A DNA stretch of 64,000 nt from Nocardioides furvisabuli (GTDB lineage Bacteria > Actinomycetota > Actinomycetes > Propionibacteriales > Nocardioidaceae): the NCBI RefSeq assembly GCF_021083185.1, contig NZ_JAIGQB010000001.1, forward strand, positions 619,382-683,381. Direction: 5' to 3'. The translations under genes and the position numbers were made by a program. Positions 1 through 9,062 of the stretch are shown in pieces; position 1 is the stretch's first letter, and each line of letters starts with the position of its first letter. The notes under the pieces are model-generated. The model was given only the letters and a program-made list of their open reading frames with translations, was not told where the DNA came from and did not search any database.

Positions 1-404
1 ATGTCGCGGTGCAGGATGCCCGAGCGGTGGGCGGTCTCGATGGCGCTCGCCAGCTTGATGCCGGTGGCGACGGCGTCGACCGGGGCCATCGGGTTGGAGC
101 GCACCCGGATCCCGAGGTCCGGCGGCGGGCAGTAGCGCATGACCAGGAACGGTCGCCCGCCCTCCGCCGTCACTCCTGCCGTGATCACCGAGACGATGTA
201 GGGGTGGTCGGCCAGGCGCGCCATCGCGTTGGCCTCGGCGGTGAAGAGGTACTTCTCGCGGTCGGTGAGGGGCACGTCGGGGCGCACGACCTTCACCGCG
301 ACCCGCTGGCGCGGCCACTGCTGCTCGTAGAGGAACACGTCGGCGAAGCCGCCGCTGCCCAGGTGCTCGACGAAGGCGAACCCGGGGATGACCGGAGCAC
401 TCAC
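1..404 (-). CDS. Serine/threonine protein kinase, N-terminal part (cut by window edge)
   Basis: This is the N-terminal lobe and catalytic-loop start of a Hanks-type Ser/Thr kinase. Visible in order are the glycine-rich loop (LGSGGFADVF), the ATP-binding lysine in VAVKVV, a helix-C glutamate (FTAEANAMARL), a hinge reading FLVMRYC, and the catalytic HRD triplet exactly at the window edge. About 134 codons are present. The activation loop, the rest of the C-lobe and any sensor region lie outside. The GTG start overlaps the TGA of the upstream FHA gene (GTGA, 4 bp), so the two are probably co-translated. Kinases of this type phosphorylate Thr residues that FHA domains read, which makes the FHA neighbour a likely partner (inference). 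The kinase fold is certain; the substrate is unknown. Confidence 0.9.
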   Translation of the reverse strand, partial: MSAPVIPGFAFVEHLGSGGFADVFLYEQQWPRQRVAVKVVRPDVPLTDREKYLFTAEANAMARLADHPYIVSVITAGVTAEGGRPFLVMRYCPPPDLGIRVRSNPMAPVDAVATGIKLASAIETAHRSGILHRD

Positions 405-1585
405 CGGGCGGTCGCCCCCGTCTCGTAGCGGACCGCGTAGACGTGCGCCATGTCGAGGACCGTACCGGCCTCGAGCACGTAGGCGTCGCCTGCCGTCATG
501 CGCTGCGGCTCACGCCCGGGCGGGGCGATGGTGGTGCCGCCCCGGCTGTCGAGGTCGCGGGCCACCACGTCCCAGCCGTCGAGCTCGATCTGCAGGTGCC
601 GGCGCGAGACGAACGAGTGGTCGGCGGGCAGGTGCACCAGGTGCGGCCAGTCGGTGCTGTCCTGGGCCGGGGCGGGCTTGCGGCCCAGGATGACGCCACG
701 GTCGAGCGGCACCACCTCCCCGGTCGGCAGGCGCAGCCCCCCGAGCGGCGGCCGGTCCACGCGTCGCGGTTCCTGCGGTGCGACCCGCTGGTGGCAGACG
801 CGGCACTGCGGCGAGGCCGGGGGCGTGAGGTGGCCGAGCGGGCAGCTCACCGCCAGCACCGTGGGCGCCGTCGGGTGGGAGAGGTGGGCCGGACGGAGGG
901 TGGTGGCCCCGTCGTGGTCGTCGGGTTCGGGGACGGTGTGGGGCGCGGAGGCCGGCCGGATCGTGGTGTGCGCCCCCTCCTCGATCCGTTGCACCAGCAG
1001 GGGGTCGGGCTCCGAGGTGTCGGTGAGCGATCCGGTGTCCTGCACCGGTCGCAGGGTCCGGGTGCGCGGCGGCGGCCCGTCAGGGCCCTTCGCGGCGAGG
1101 ATCGCGGCCGGGATGCCGTCGATGAGGGGAACGCCCGCGGGGGCGGGTGCCACCACCTCCTCGGCGCGCTGCACCGGCGGTGCGGTGCGCACCGACAGCG
1201 GCCGCAGCTCGACACGGTCGGCGGCGACCACACCGCCGACGAGGCGCCGGGTGCTCGCCGGGCGATCGGCGCCGGCCCCGGCGTCGAGGCTCAGGACACG
1301 CGCCGGGCCGGACAGGCGTACGTTCCCGGCCCCGCGCGACAGCGTCGTCGAGGCACCGGAGGTGAAGTCGACGACCGCGAGTCCCGGAGGGTCACCGGCG
1401 AACGCCTTCTCGACGATCGCCAGCACGCGCTCGACCACGCCGGCCCCGGACGGCGCGGTCATGGACAGCGCCTCCCAGACCTCCTCCACGACCTGCTCGT
1501 CGCCGGGATCGGTCATCAGCACCCAGTGGGCGCCACTGCCGAGCAGCACACCGGTTCCCCCGGTGTAGCTCGCCTCCACGATCAA
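401..1585 (-). CDS. FHA-domain protein with a short zinc-ribbon-like segment
   Basis: 394 residues. The C-terminal ~95 residues form a forkhead-associated phosphothreonine-binding domain: GVILGRKP, then HSFVSRRHLQIELDG with the conserved Ser-Arg-Arg-His, then a DLDSRGGTT turn. A CxxxH...CRVC cysteine cluster sits just before it and looks like a small zinc ribbon. The first ~190 residues are a globular domain I do not recognise, followed by a Pro/Thr-rich linker. The start taken is TTG at 1585, because AGGGGAG lies six bases upstream; GTG at 1579 is the alternative. It overlaps the kinase gene downstream and is divergent from the giant Ig/Fn3 gene. Likely role is an adaptor that reads kinase output in the cytoplasm. 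Confidence 0.85.
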   Translation of the reverse strand: MIVEASYTGGTGVLLGSGAHWVLMTDPGDEQVVEEVWEALSMTAPSGAGVVERVLAIVEKAFAGDPPGLAVVDFTSGASTTLSRGAGNVRLSGPARVLSLDAGAGADRPASTRRLVGGVVAADRVELRPLSVRTAPPVQRAEEVVAPAPAGVPLIDGIPAAILAAKGPDGPPPRTRTLRPVQDTGSLTDTSEPDPLLVQRIEEGAHTTIRPASAPHTVPEPDDHDGATTLRPAHLSHPTAPTVLAVSCPLGHLTPPASPQCRVCHQRVAPQEPRRVDRPPLGGLRLPTGEVVPLDRGVILGRKPAPAQDSTDWPHLVHLPADHSFVSRRHLQIELDGWDVVARDLDSRGGTTIAPPGREPQRMTAGDAYVLEAGTVLDMAHVYAVRYETGATAR

Positions 1586-1658
1586 CGTCGGCTCCCCTCG
1601 TGCACGCCCACGCCTCCATCATCACCCATCGCCCGTGCCCACCGCAGGAGCTCCGGAC

Positions 1659-1688
1659 TTGTCGGAATCTCGACTGCTTACCTACCCT
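1659..1688 (+). promoter_or_regulatory. Candidate promoter for the giant Ig/Fn3 gene
   Basis: TTGTCG and TACCCT are separated by 18 bases, 55 bases before the GTG start. It lies in the 158-bp divergent gap shared with the FHA gene. The match to the -35/-10 consensus is moderate, so this is a weak call. Confidence 0.3.
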
Positions 1689-1743
1689 CCTGTGGTTGAC
1701 TGCGGCGGGCGCACGTCACCGGGTGTGGCCAAGGGGGAATGGC

Positions 1744-4700
1744 GTGGCACGTGGGGCTTTCGTGCGCCGGCACCGGGTGGGCATCGCCTCGGCGGTCGCG
1801 CTCGCCGTCGCGACCGGCGCGGTCGTCGTCTACGCCGTCACGGCGAGTGGGTACAAGAAGCACGAGGCCGAGCTCAACGACGGCGGCATCTGGGTCGTCA
1901 ACGGCAAGAAGGGTTGGTCGGGTCGGCTGAACAAGCCGATCAACCAGCTCGACGGAGTCGTGCCGAGCCCCGAGGGCAGGACACGCCTCGACGTCGTCCA
2001 GGACGGCGCCGCCGTCGTGAGCCTCAACCTCAACGCCAGCCGCGGCCAGGCCATCGACACGAGCAAGCTGGAGTCCCAGGACGGGGGCACTGCTGCGGTC
2101 CCGACCTCGGGCGACGTGCAGATGGCCGGCTCGACCCTGGCCAGCGTCGACGCCGAGACCGGGCAGCTCTGGGCCGTGCGCTACGACGACCAGCTCGGCA
2201 AGCCGGTGATGAGCGCCGTCGACCGCCAGGCCGACCCGATCGCCGAAGCAGGCGAGGGCGCCGCGCTGGCCGTCGCCCAGGACGGCACGATCGTCGTCAC
2301 CTCCTCGGAGGAGGGCACCGTCACGACGGTGTCCCCCCGCGACGCCGGGTTCGCCGAGCCCGACACCCGTGACCTGCCCGGCGGCGCCGGCCAGGTCTCC
2401 CACGTGACGACCGTCGGCGACCGGATCGTCACCCTCGACGCCGACGCCGGCGTGCTCAGCGTCGTCGGCGGCGCCACCACCACCGTGCCGGTCGACAGCG
2501 TGCTGCAGCAGGCCGGACCCTCCTCCGACGCCGTGCTCGTCGGTGCCCCCGACGGACTGCTGGGCGTCGACCTCGGCTCCGGCGAGGTCACCTCGATCTC
2601 CGACCGGTCGGGCACGCCCGTGGAGCCCGTCCGCCTCGGCGCCTGCGTCTTCGGCGCCTGGTCCGGCGGTGTCGGCGCGGTCGCGGTGCAGTGCGGGTCG
2701 CAGGAGGTCAACCAGGACGCCCTGGGCGGCGACGCCACCAGCCTCGCCTTCCGGGTCAACCGGGGCGAGATCGTGCTCAACGACGCCAACAGCGGCACGG
2801 TGTGGGACGTCCAGCAGGACCGTCCGCGGAAGATCGACAACTGGGAAGCCTTCACCTCGAAGAAGAAGAGCCAGGACGACGAGAACGAGAACGAGAACCA
2901 GGCCGACGCCGACCGGCGTCCGCCGCGGGCCGAGCCCGACTCCTACGGCGTACGCGCAGGGCGCACCACCGTCCTGCACCCGCTCGACAACGACTCCGCC
3001 CCCGAGGGCCGGATCCTGAGCATCGTCGACGTCGACCAGCCCACCGGTGGCGCCCGCGTGGAGATCAGCCCCGACGGCCAGACACTGGTGCTGCAGATGC
3101 CGGAGGACGCGCGACCTGCGACCTTCGACTACTTCATCGACGACGGCCGCAACGGCGTCACGGCCAACGCCAGCGTCGAGGTCAGGGTGCGTGGCGAGCT
3201 GCAGAACGAGCCGCCGGAGCTCCGCGAGGGCTACCAGAAGCCGACCTACAAGGTGCCGCACGGCGGCGCCCTCGCTGTGCCCGTGCTCGCCGACTGGCGC
3301 GACGACAGCGACGGCGACACCCTGCTGCTCGACTCGGCGAAGGCGGTCAACGGCGAGGCGACCGGTGCGTCCGCGCGGACCACGGCGGACGGACGGATCC
3401 GCTTCACGGCGCCGCGGACGGTCTCCGCGGGCCAGCAGCTGGTGCGCGTGGAGCTCGCGGTCACCGACGGTCGCTCCGAGCCGGTCCGCACGTCCATCGG
3501 CTTCCAGGTCCAGGCGCCCAAGGACCAGAAGGCCTTCGCGCCGAGCGCCGAGCCCGACGTGGTCCGGGGTGAGGTCGGCCAGCCGATCAAGATCCGCCCC
3601 CTGCTCAACGACCTCCCCGGCTCGGACCCCAACGCCCCCAACGCAGAGCTGGCGCTGGCGGGCAAGGTGCCCCAGCAGCCCGGTGCCCGGATCGTCTCCG
3701 ACCTCGAGGCCGGCCAGCTGACCTTCACCGGGGAGCGCGCCGGCACCTTCTTCCTCAACTACGACGCCGGCTACGGCAACGCCCCGCTCGACCAGGGCAC
3801 GGTCCGGGTGGACGTGAAACCCACGCCCAAGCGGGCTGCGGAGCCCATCGCGATGCCCGACACGCTCAGCATCTACGGCCAGGCCCCAGGGATCGTGGAC
3901 GTGCTGGCCAACGACCTCGACCCGGCCGGTGGCCTCCTCGTGGTCCAGCGTGCCGCCGCCGACAGCGCCGGAGACCTGGACGTCGCGATCATCGAGGGAA
4001 GGTGGCTGCGGATCTCGGCCCTGCGCCCGGACGTGGCTCCCGCGACGCAGACCCTCTCCTACACGATCAGCAACGGCACCAGCTCCGGCGTGCGCGGCGA
4101 GGTCGTGGTCACCCAACGGCCCAAGCCGGCCGACAACACGCCCATCACCGTCGCCGACCGGGTGGTCGTGCGCGCAGGCGCCTCGGTCTCGGCGCCCGTG
4201 CTCGACAACGACGTGTCGCCCTCGGGCGACCGGCTGACGCTGCTGGGCGACCTGGTGGACAGCCCCGCCCCGGGTCAGCTCGAGGTGGTCCCGCCGATCG
4301 ACGTGACCGGCGACGTCGGCAAGGCGTTCGTGTCGGGCCGCATCGTGCGCTACGTCGCTCCTGCGCAGGTCGAGGAGCGCGACACCTACACCGTCACCTA
4401 CGTCGCGCAGAACCTCGACGGCCAGCGCGCCAACGGCCGCCTGCAGGTCACCGTCATCCCGAACGACGACCCCAACGACCCGCCCGAGCCGCCGACCCTG
4501 GAGGGGCGGGTCGTCTCCGGCGACGAGGTCAAGATCCGTGTGCCCGGGATCGGCGTGGACCGCAACGGCGACCCGGTCACCGTCACCGGCATCACCTCCG
4601 CGCCGCGGCTGGGACGGATCGTGTCCTACGGCGGCAACTTCCTCGAGTACCAGGCCTACCCGCGCACCGTCGGCACCGACGAGTTCAGCTACGCCGTCGT

Positions 4701-7700
4701 CGACTCCCAGGGCGCCTTCGCCACCGGCACCGTGCGCGTGGCCGTGGTGGCGCCGGGCCAGCCCCAGCCGCCGTTGGCCGTCGAGGACCGGCTCACCGTC
4801 GAGCCGGGCCGCACGGCGACCTTCGACCCGCTGGCCAACGACTTCATCGCCCCGGGCGACTCCGTGGAGATCGAGCTGCTCGAGAAGCCCGACGGTGCTC
4901 GACTCGACCCCGAGACCAACCTCGTCACCGTGCCGGCGCCGGACACGCTCGACGACCCGCCGACGACCCTGGTCTACCGGGTGACCAACGGTCTCAGCGA
5001 ATCGCGCTCCACGATGACCCTCGAGACGGCCGACGGCTTCAACAACCCGCCGATCGTCTACGACGCGTTCGGCCGCGCCGACGACAGCGGCAGCGTCGTG
5101 GTCGACGTGCTCGAGGGCGCCTACGACCCCGACGGCGCCGCCGAGTCGCTCGAGGTGACCGGCGTGGGCGGGGACCCGTCCGCCAGGGTCGTCGACGGGG
5201 TGGAGGTTCGCGCGAACCGCGGGGAGGCGCCGAAGGTGCTGCCCTTCGAGGTGCGCGACGCCGACGGTGCCACCGCCGTCGCATCGGTCTACATCCCGCC
5301 GACCGGCAACGGCCTGCCCTACGTCCTGCCCGACGCCCGGATCGAGCTCGACGCCGGTGAGACGGTGACCGGCAGGATCTCCGACTACGTCGCGGCGCCC
5401 GACGGTGCCGACGTACGTCTGGCTTCGGGGCGCCGCTCCTGGTCGGCGTCGCCGCAGGAGCTCCAGGCGGGCCCCGACGGCGACAACCGCTTCTCGCTGT
5501 CCGCGGCCGCCGGCTTCCGCGGCCCGGGCGCGCTGCTCGTCGAGGTGACGTCGGCTCGCGACGCCAGCGGCAACGAGGACGCCTCGACCACCGAGGACGG
5601 GGCGACGGTGCTGTTGTCGATCCCGGTCCAGGTCGGCGACGACACGCCGACGCTCGAGTGTCCCTCGACGGTGGTGCCGATCACGGCGGGCCAGCGCTAC
5701 GACCTCGACATCGCGACCTTCTGCTCGGTGTCGACTCCCGACCCCCGCGACGTCGCGGGCCTGTCCTACAGCGCCGAGTGGTCCCAGGGCGTCGACGGCG
5801 TCGACGTCTCCGACCCGGACGGATCGGTCGTCGCGATCACGGTGGCCGACACGGCCACCCAGGGCGGCGAGGCCGTCCTCACGGTGCAGGCGCAGGGGAG
5901 CAACACCCAGGAGGTGCGCTTCCGCCTGGCCCAGGCCCCGGCGCCGCGCCTGCTGCCCATCCGGGTCGAGACGATGGAGGCCGGCCAGAGCCGCACCTTC
6001 GACGTCGGCTCCTACCTCGAGGCCGGGGTGGCCGACCCGGAGCCGAGGATCGTCACGGTCGACAACACCGGCAGCCCCGGCGTACGCGCCTCGGTCAGCG
6101 GTAGCCGGCTCACCCTCACGGCGGCCAAGGACACCCGCGGCGTGCGGGCGAGCTTCAGGTTGGTGGTCAGTGACGTGTCCATCGACGACCCGCCGAGCTC
6201 GCGTCGAGCCGAGGGCCGCATCGAGTTCCAGGTCGTGGGCGTGCCCGAGGCCCCCGGTGTCCCGCGCACCTACCCCGACGCCCAGCGCTCCGGGGCGGTC
6301 GAGATGGGCTGGGCCCCGCCGGACGACGACGGCGGTGCACCCGTCCTCCACTACGTGGTGCGCGAGGAGAGGACCGGCGCCAGGCAGCGCTGCGACACCA
6401 ACGAGTGCGTCTTCCGGAACCTGAAGAACGGCCGCAACTACAACTTCCGCGTGCAGGCGGTCAACCGCGTCGGCGCGAGCGAGTTCAGCGACCTGTCGCA
6501 GACCGCCCAGGCCGACACGGCCCCCGGGCGCGTGCAGAACATCCGGATGACCGACCGCGGCGACGGAACCATCACGATCGCGTGGGACAAGCCGTCCACG
6601 ACGACGTCCCCGATCGTCGACTACACGATCACCTATGCCGGCAGTCCCAACGGCGTGACGGTGCCCGGTGACTCCCCGCGCTTCGTCGCCACCGGGCTCG
6701 ACAACAACACCAAGTACGTCTTCTTCATCAAGGCCCAGAACGAGGTCGACTACTCCGGGGTGCGGCAGTCACCTGAGCTCCAGCCGCTCGGCACGCCGCC
6801 GGCCCCGGCGGCGCCGGCCGTCGCCGACCTCGAGTCGGGCCCGAACCAGACCGACGTCCGTGTCTCGTGGCAGTCGGTGCTGCCCGAGGGGCCGGGGCCC
6901 ACCGTCTACTCGGTGAGCTACAACACCGGCACCGGCTCCGCGCCGGTGCCCGGCTGCCAGCGCGTCACCTCCTTGACGTGCGTGCACAGCGGGGTTCCCT
7001 ACGACGGTCTCACCTACACCTACCGGGTCGTGGCCGCCAACATCGCCAACCGCTCGACCCCCAGCGAGGGCACGGCCATCGAGGCCGTCGGCCGACCCGC
7101 CGCGTGGGGTGCCTACCAGGTGGTGCCCACGGGTGCCAACCAGGACGCCCAGGTCTCCTACACGGTGCCTGACGCGCGCGGCAGCACCAGCAGGGTCGAG
7201 ATCCTGGTCGCCGGGCTGGTCGTCAAGACGTTCGCGCAACAGACCGGCGCCGTCACCACGCGAGTGCAGACGCGGGACAACGAGCAGCCCTACCCGGTCC
7301 AGCTGCGGGTGTGCAACGAGGACGCCCCCACGGGCTGCACCCTGAGCGGGGTCCAGAACGTGCAGACCTACGGGCCACTGGTGAGCGACCACATCTCCTC
7401 GATCCAGCCGGTCATCGATTCCCAGAACCTGTCGTGGGTGATCGCGGGCACCTCGAACGGCCGCCCCGCGACCCTCACCGTCAGCTCGTCCGAGCGCAGC
7501 CAGACGTTCCAGGTGCCCGCCGGTTCGTGGACGGTCCAGACACAGAACCTCAAGCTGGGCTGGCGCGCGAAGGAGCGCCTCACCGTCTCGCTGGCCGACG
7601 CGGCCAACGGGCGCGGGCCGGTCTCCCGGACGGCCGAGGCCAGCACGGGTGAGCCCCCGGAGCCCGAGCTCGTCATCTTCAGGAGCGGCGACCGGTGCTC

Positions 7701-8016
7701 GACGAGGTCCGACAGGCCCGCTGACGTCCCCGACTGCGGCTCGCGCGGATGGACCGGGGACACCTGCGAGCACGACAACTGCGCCTTCATCCAGTTCAGC
7801 GTCCGGGGCTTCCAGTCGCGCTACACGTGCACCATCCAGAGGCGCTTCAAGTCCGACATCCTCTTCTCCGTCGACCCGGTGGACGCGCGAGGTGGCAACG
7901 CCTACCACTACGGCGCCATCGCGGCCGGTGCGGTCGCCCTCAACTGCACCACTCCCGACTTCTCGCCCGGGCAGGGCGACTACCAAGCCGGTGGCACCGG
8001 CTGGAAGGACTGGTGA
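1744..8016 (+). CDS. Giant membrane-anchored Ig-like / fibronectin type III surface protein
   Basis: 2090 residues from GTG 1744, chosen because AAGGGGGAA sits upstream and the next residues give a short basic N-terminus and a membrane segment (about residues 12-32). Longer in-frame extensions have no such logic. Residues ~35-370 look like a beta-propeller-type repeat region (recurrent GQLW/GTVW and DG-turn motifs). An acidic Glu-Asn linker follows (~376-396), then a long run of cadherin/Ig-like modules with repeated LDND, LAND and LDNDVSP turns (~400-1490). Fibronectin III domains follow (~1500-1690, with WAPPDDDGG and WDKPSTTTSP). The final ~110 residues are Cys-rich, with about eight cysteines. 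No LPxTG motif is seen. The gene opens the MoxR-DUF58-transglutaminase-like cluster, so its export, folding or assembly is a plausible job of those proteins (inference). Confidence 0.85.
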   Translation: MARGAFVRRHRVGIASAVALAVATGAVVVYAVTASGYKKHEAELNDGGIWVVNGKKGWSGRLNKPINQLDGVVPSPEGRTRLDVVQDGAAVVSLNLNASRGQAIDTSKLESQDGGTAAVPTSGDVQMAGSTLASVDAETGQLWAVRYDDQLGKPVMSAVDRQADPIAEAGEGAALAVAQDGTIVVTSSEEGTVTTVSPRDAGFAEPDTRDLPGGAGQVSHVTTVGDRIVTLDADAGVLSVVGGATTTVPVDSVLQQAGPSSDAVLVGAPDGLLGVDLGSGEVTSISDRSGTPVEPVRLGACVFGAWSGGVGAVAVQCGSQEVNQDALGGDATSLAFRVNRGEIVLNDANSGTVWDVQQDRPRKIDNWEAFTSKKKSQDDENENENQADADRRPPRAEPDSYGVRAGRTTVLHPLDNDSAPEGRILSIVDVDQPTGGARVEISPDGQTLVLQMPEDARPATFDYFIDDGRNGVTANASVEVRVRGELQNEPPELREGYQKPTYKVPHGGALAVPVLADWRDDSDGDTLLLDSAKAVNGEATGASARTTADGRIRFTAPRTVSAGQQLVRVELAVTDGRSEPVRTSIGFQVQAPKDQKAFAPSAEPDVVRGEVGQPIKIRPLLNDLPGSDPNAPNAELALAGKVPQQPGARIVSDLEAGQLTFTGERAGTFFLNYDAGYGNAPLDQGTVRVDVKPTPKRAAEPIAMPDTLSIYGQAPGIVDVLANDLDPAGGLLVVQRAAADSAGDLDVAIIEGRWLRISALRPDVAPATQTLSYTISNGTSSGVRGEVVVTQRPKPADNTPITVADRVVVRAGASVSAPVLDNDVSPSGDRLTLLGDLVDSPAPGQLEVVPPIDVTGDVGKAFVSGRIVRYVAPAQVEERDTYTVTYVAQNLDGQRANGRLQVTVIPNDDPNDPPEPPTLEGRVVSGDEVKIRVPGIGVDRNGDPVTVTGITSAPRLGRIVSYGGNFLEYQAYPRTVGTDEFSYAVVDSQGAFATGTVRVAVVAPGQPQPPLAVEDRLTVEPGRTATFDPLANDFIAPGDSVEIELLEKPDGARLDPETNLVTVPAPDTLDDPPTTLVYRVTNGLSESRSTMTLETADGFNNPPIVYDAFGRADDSGSVVVDVLEGAYDPDGAAESLEVTGVGGDPSARVVDGVEVRANRGEAPKVLPFEVRDADGATAVASVYIPPTGNGLPYVLPDARIELDAGETVTGRISDYVAAPDGADVRLASGRRSWSASPQELQAGPDGDNRFSLSAAAGFRGPGALLVEVTSARDASGNEDASTTEDGATVLLSIPVQVGDDTPTLECPSTVVPITAGQRYDLDIATFCSVSTPDPRDVAGLSYSAEWSQGVDGVDVSDPDGSVVAITVADTATQGGEAVLTVQAQGSNTQEVRFRLAQAPAPRLLPIRVETMEAGQSRTFDVGSYLEAGVADPEPRIVTVDNTGSPGVRASVSGSRLTLTAAKDTRGVRASFRLVVSDVSIDDPPSSRRAEGRIEFQVVGVPEAPGVPRTYPDAQRSGAVEMGWAPPDDDGGAPVLHYVVREERTGARQRCDTNECVFRNLKNGRNYNFRVQAVNRVGASEFSDLSQTAQADTAPGRVQNIRMTDRGDGTITIAWDKPSTTTSPIVDYTITYAGSPNGVTVPGDSPRFVATGLDNNTKYVFFIKAQNEVDYSGVRQSPELQPLGTPPAPAAPAVADLESGPNQTDVRVSWQSVLPEGPGPTVYSVSYNTGTGSAPVPGCQRVTSLTCVHSGVPYDGLTYTYRVVAANIANRSTPSEGTAIEAVGRPAAWGAYQVVPTGANQDAQVSYTVPDARGSTSRVEILVAGLVVKTFAQQTGAVTTRVQTRDNEQPYPVQLRVCNEDAPTGCTLSGVQNVQTYGPLVSDHISSIQPVIDSQNLSWVIAGTSNGRPATLTVSSSERSQTFQVPAGSWTVQTQNLKLGWRAKERLTVSLADAANGRGPVSRTAEASTGEPPEPELVIFRSGDRCSTRSDRPADVPDCGSRGWTGDTCEHDNCAFIQFSVRGFQSRYTCTIQRRFKSDILFSVDPVDARGGNAYHYGAIAAGAVALNCTTPDFSPGQGDYQAGGTGWKDW

Positions 8017-8083
8017 GGCGCTTGACCCGGCGACGCGCAACCCCGCGCACCCCACGATCCCGCCCTGCAGCAGAGGACCCGTC

Positions 8084-9055
8084 ATGACGATCTCCCCCGA
8101 ACAGGCCGAGTGGTTCAAGTCCACCTTCGACCAGCTCACCGACAACATGGAGAAGGCGGTGCTCGGCAAGCGCCACGTCGTACGCCTGGCGCTGACCTGC
8201 CTGCTCTCCGAAGGCCACATCCTGCTGGAGGACTTCCCCGGGACGGGCAAGACGATGCTGGCCCGCGCGCTCGCCAACACCGTGCAGGGCAGCCACGCGC
8301 GCATCCAGTTCACGCCCGACCTGCTGCCCTCCGACGTCACCGGCGTCACGGTCTACGACCAGCACAAGGGCACCTTCGAGTTCCACCCCGGGCCGATCTT
8401 CCACACGATCGTGCTGGCCGACGAGATCAACCGCGCCTCGCCCAAGACCCAGTCGGCGCTGCTCGAGGTGATGGAGGAGGGGCGCGTCACCGTCGACGGC
8501 GTCGCGCACCCGGTGGGCAGGCCGTTCCTCGTGATCGCCACCCAGAACCCGATCGAGCAGGCAGGCACCTACCGTCTGCCCGAGGCCCAGCTGGACCGCT
8601 TCCTGATGAAGAGCTCCATCGGCTACCCCGACCGTCAGGCCACCGTCGAGCTGCTCAACAACGCCGCGGTGCGCGATCGCGCCTCCCTGGTCACGCCGGT
8701 GATCACGGCCGCGACCATCGCCCAGATGAGCGGCCTGGCCGACCAGGTCTACGTCGACCCGGCCGTCATCGGCTACGTCGCCGAGCTGGCCGAGGAGTCC
8801 CGTCGCCAGCCCCACGTCAAGCTCGGCCTGTCGGCCCGCGGCTGCCTCGCGCTGGTCCGCGTCGCCAAGACCTGGGCGGCCGCCGACGGCCGCGACCACG
8901 TCGTGCCCGACGACGTCAAGGACCTCGCCGAGCCGGTGCTCTCGCACCGGGTGCTGCTCGACGCCGAGGCACAGTTCAGCGGGGTCGACGTCCAGACCGT
9001 GATCTCGCGCCTGCTCGACGCCGTCGCGCCGCCGACGGACCGCGTGGGGGCCTGA
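8084..9055 (+). CDS. MoxR-family AAA+ ATPase
   Basis: 323 residues. AAA+ chaperone-like ATPase of the MoxR family. The Walker A lysine is K56 within PGTGKT, the Walker B/DEIN motif is LADEINRASP, sensor 1 is IATQNPIEQ, and an AAA lid covers the last ~100 residues. The start at ATG 8084 gives the usual MoxR length; the upstream open frame only overlaps the preceding gene. MoxR proteins usually act with DUF58 partners in assembling or activating envelope or metal-loaded complexes, and the DUF58 gene begins seven bases after this stop. Function is secure at family level; the client is unknown. Confidence 0.95.
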   Translation: MTISPEQAEWFKSTFDQLTDNMEKAVLGKRHVVRLALTCLLSEGHILLEDFPGTGKTMLARALANTVQGSHARIQFTPDLLPSDVTGVTVYDQHKGTFEFHPGPIFHTIVLADEINRASPKTQSALLEVMEEGRVTVDGVAHPVGRPFLVIATQNPIEQAGTYRLPEAQLDRFLMKSSIGYPDRQATVELLNNAAVRDRASLVTPVITAATIAQMSGLADQVYVDPAVIGYVAELAEESRRQPHVKLGLSARGCLALVRVAKTWAAADGRDHVVPDDVKDLAEPVLSHRVLLDAEAQFSGVDVQTVISRLLDAVAPPTDRVGA

Positions 9056-9062
9056 GGAGTCG

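Noticed and set aside
1678..6351. 1557-codon open frame antisense to the giant Ig/Fn3 gene
   Set aside because: His/Arg/Asp-rich translation with no domain, typical of an antisense frame in GC-rich DNA. The plus-strand gene has clear domains.
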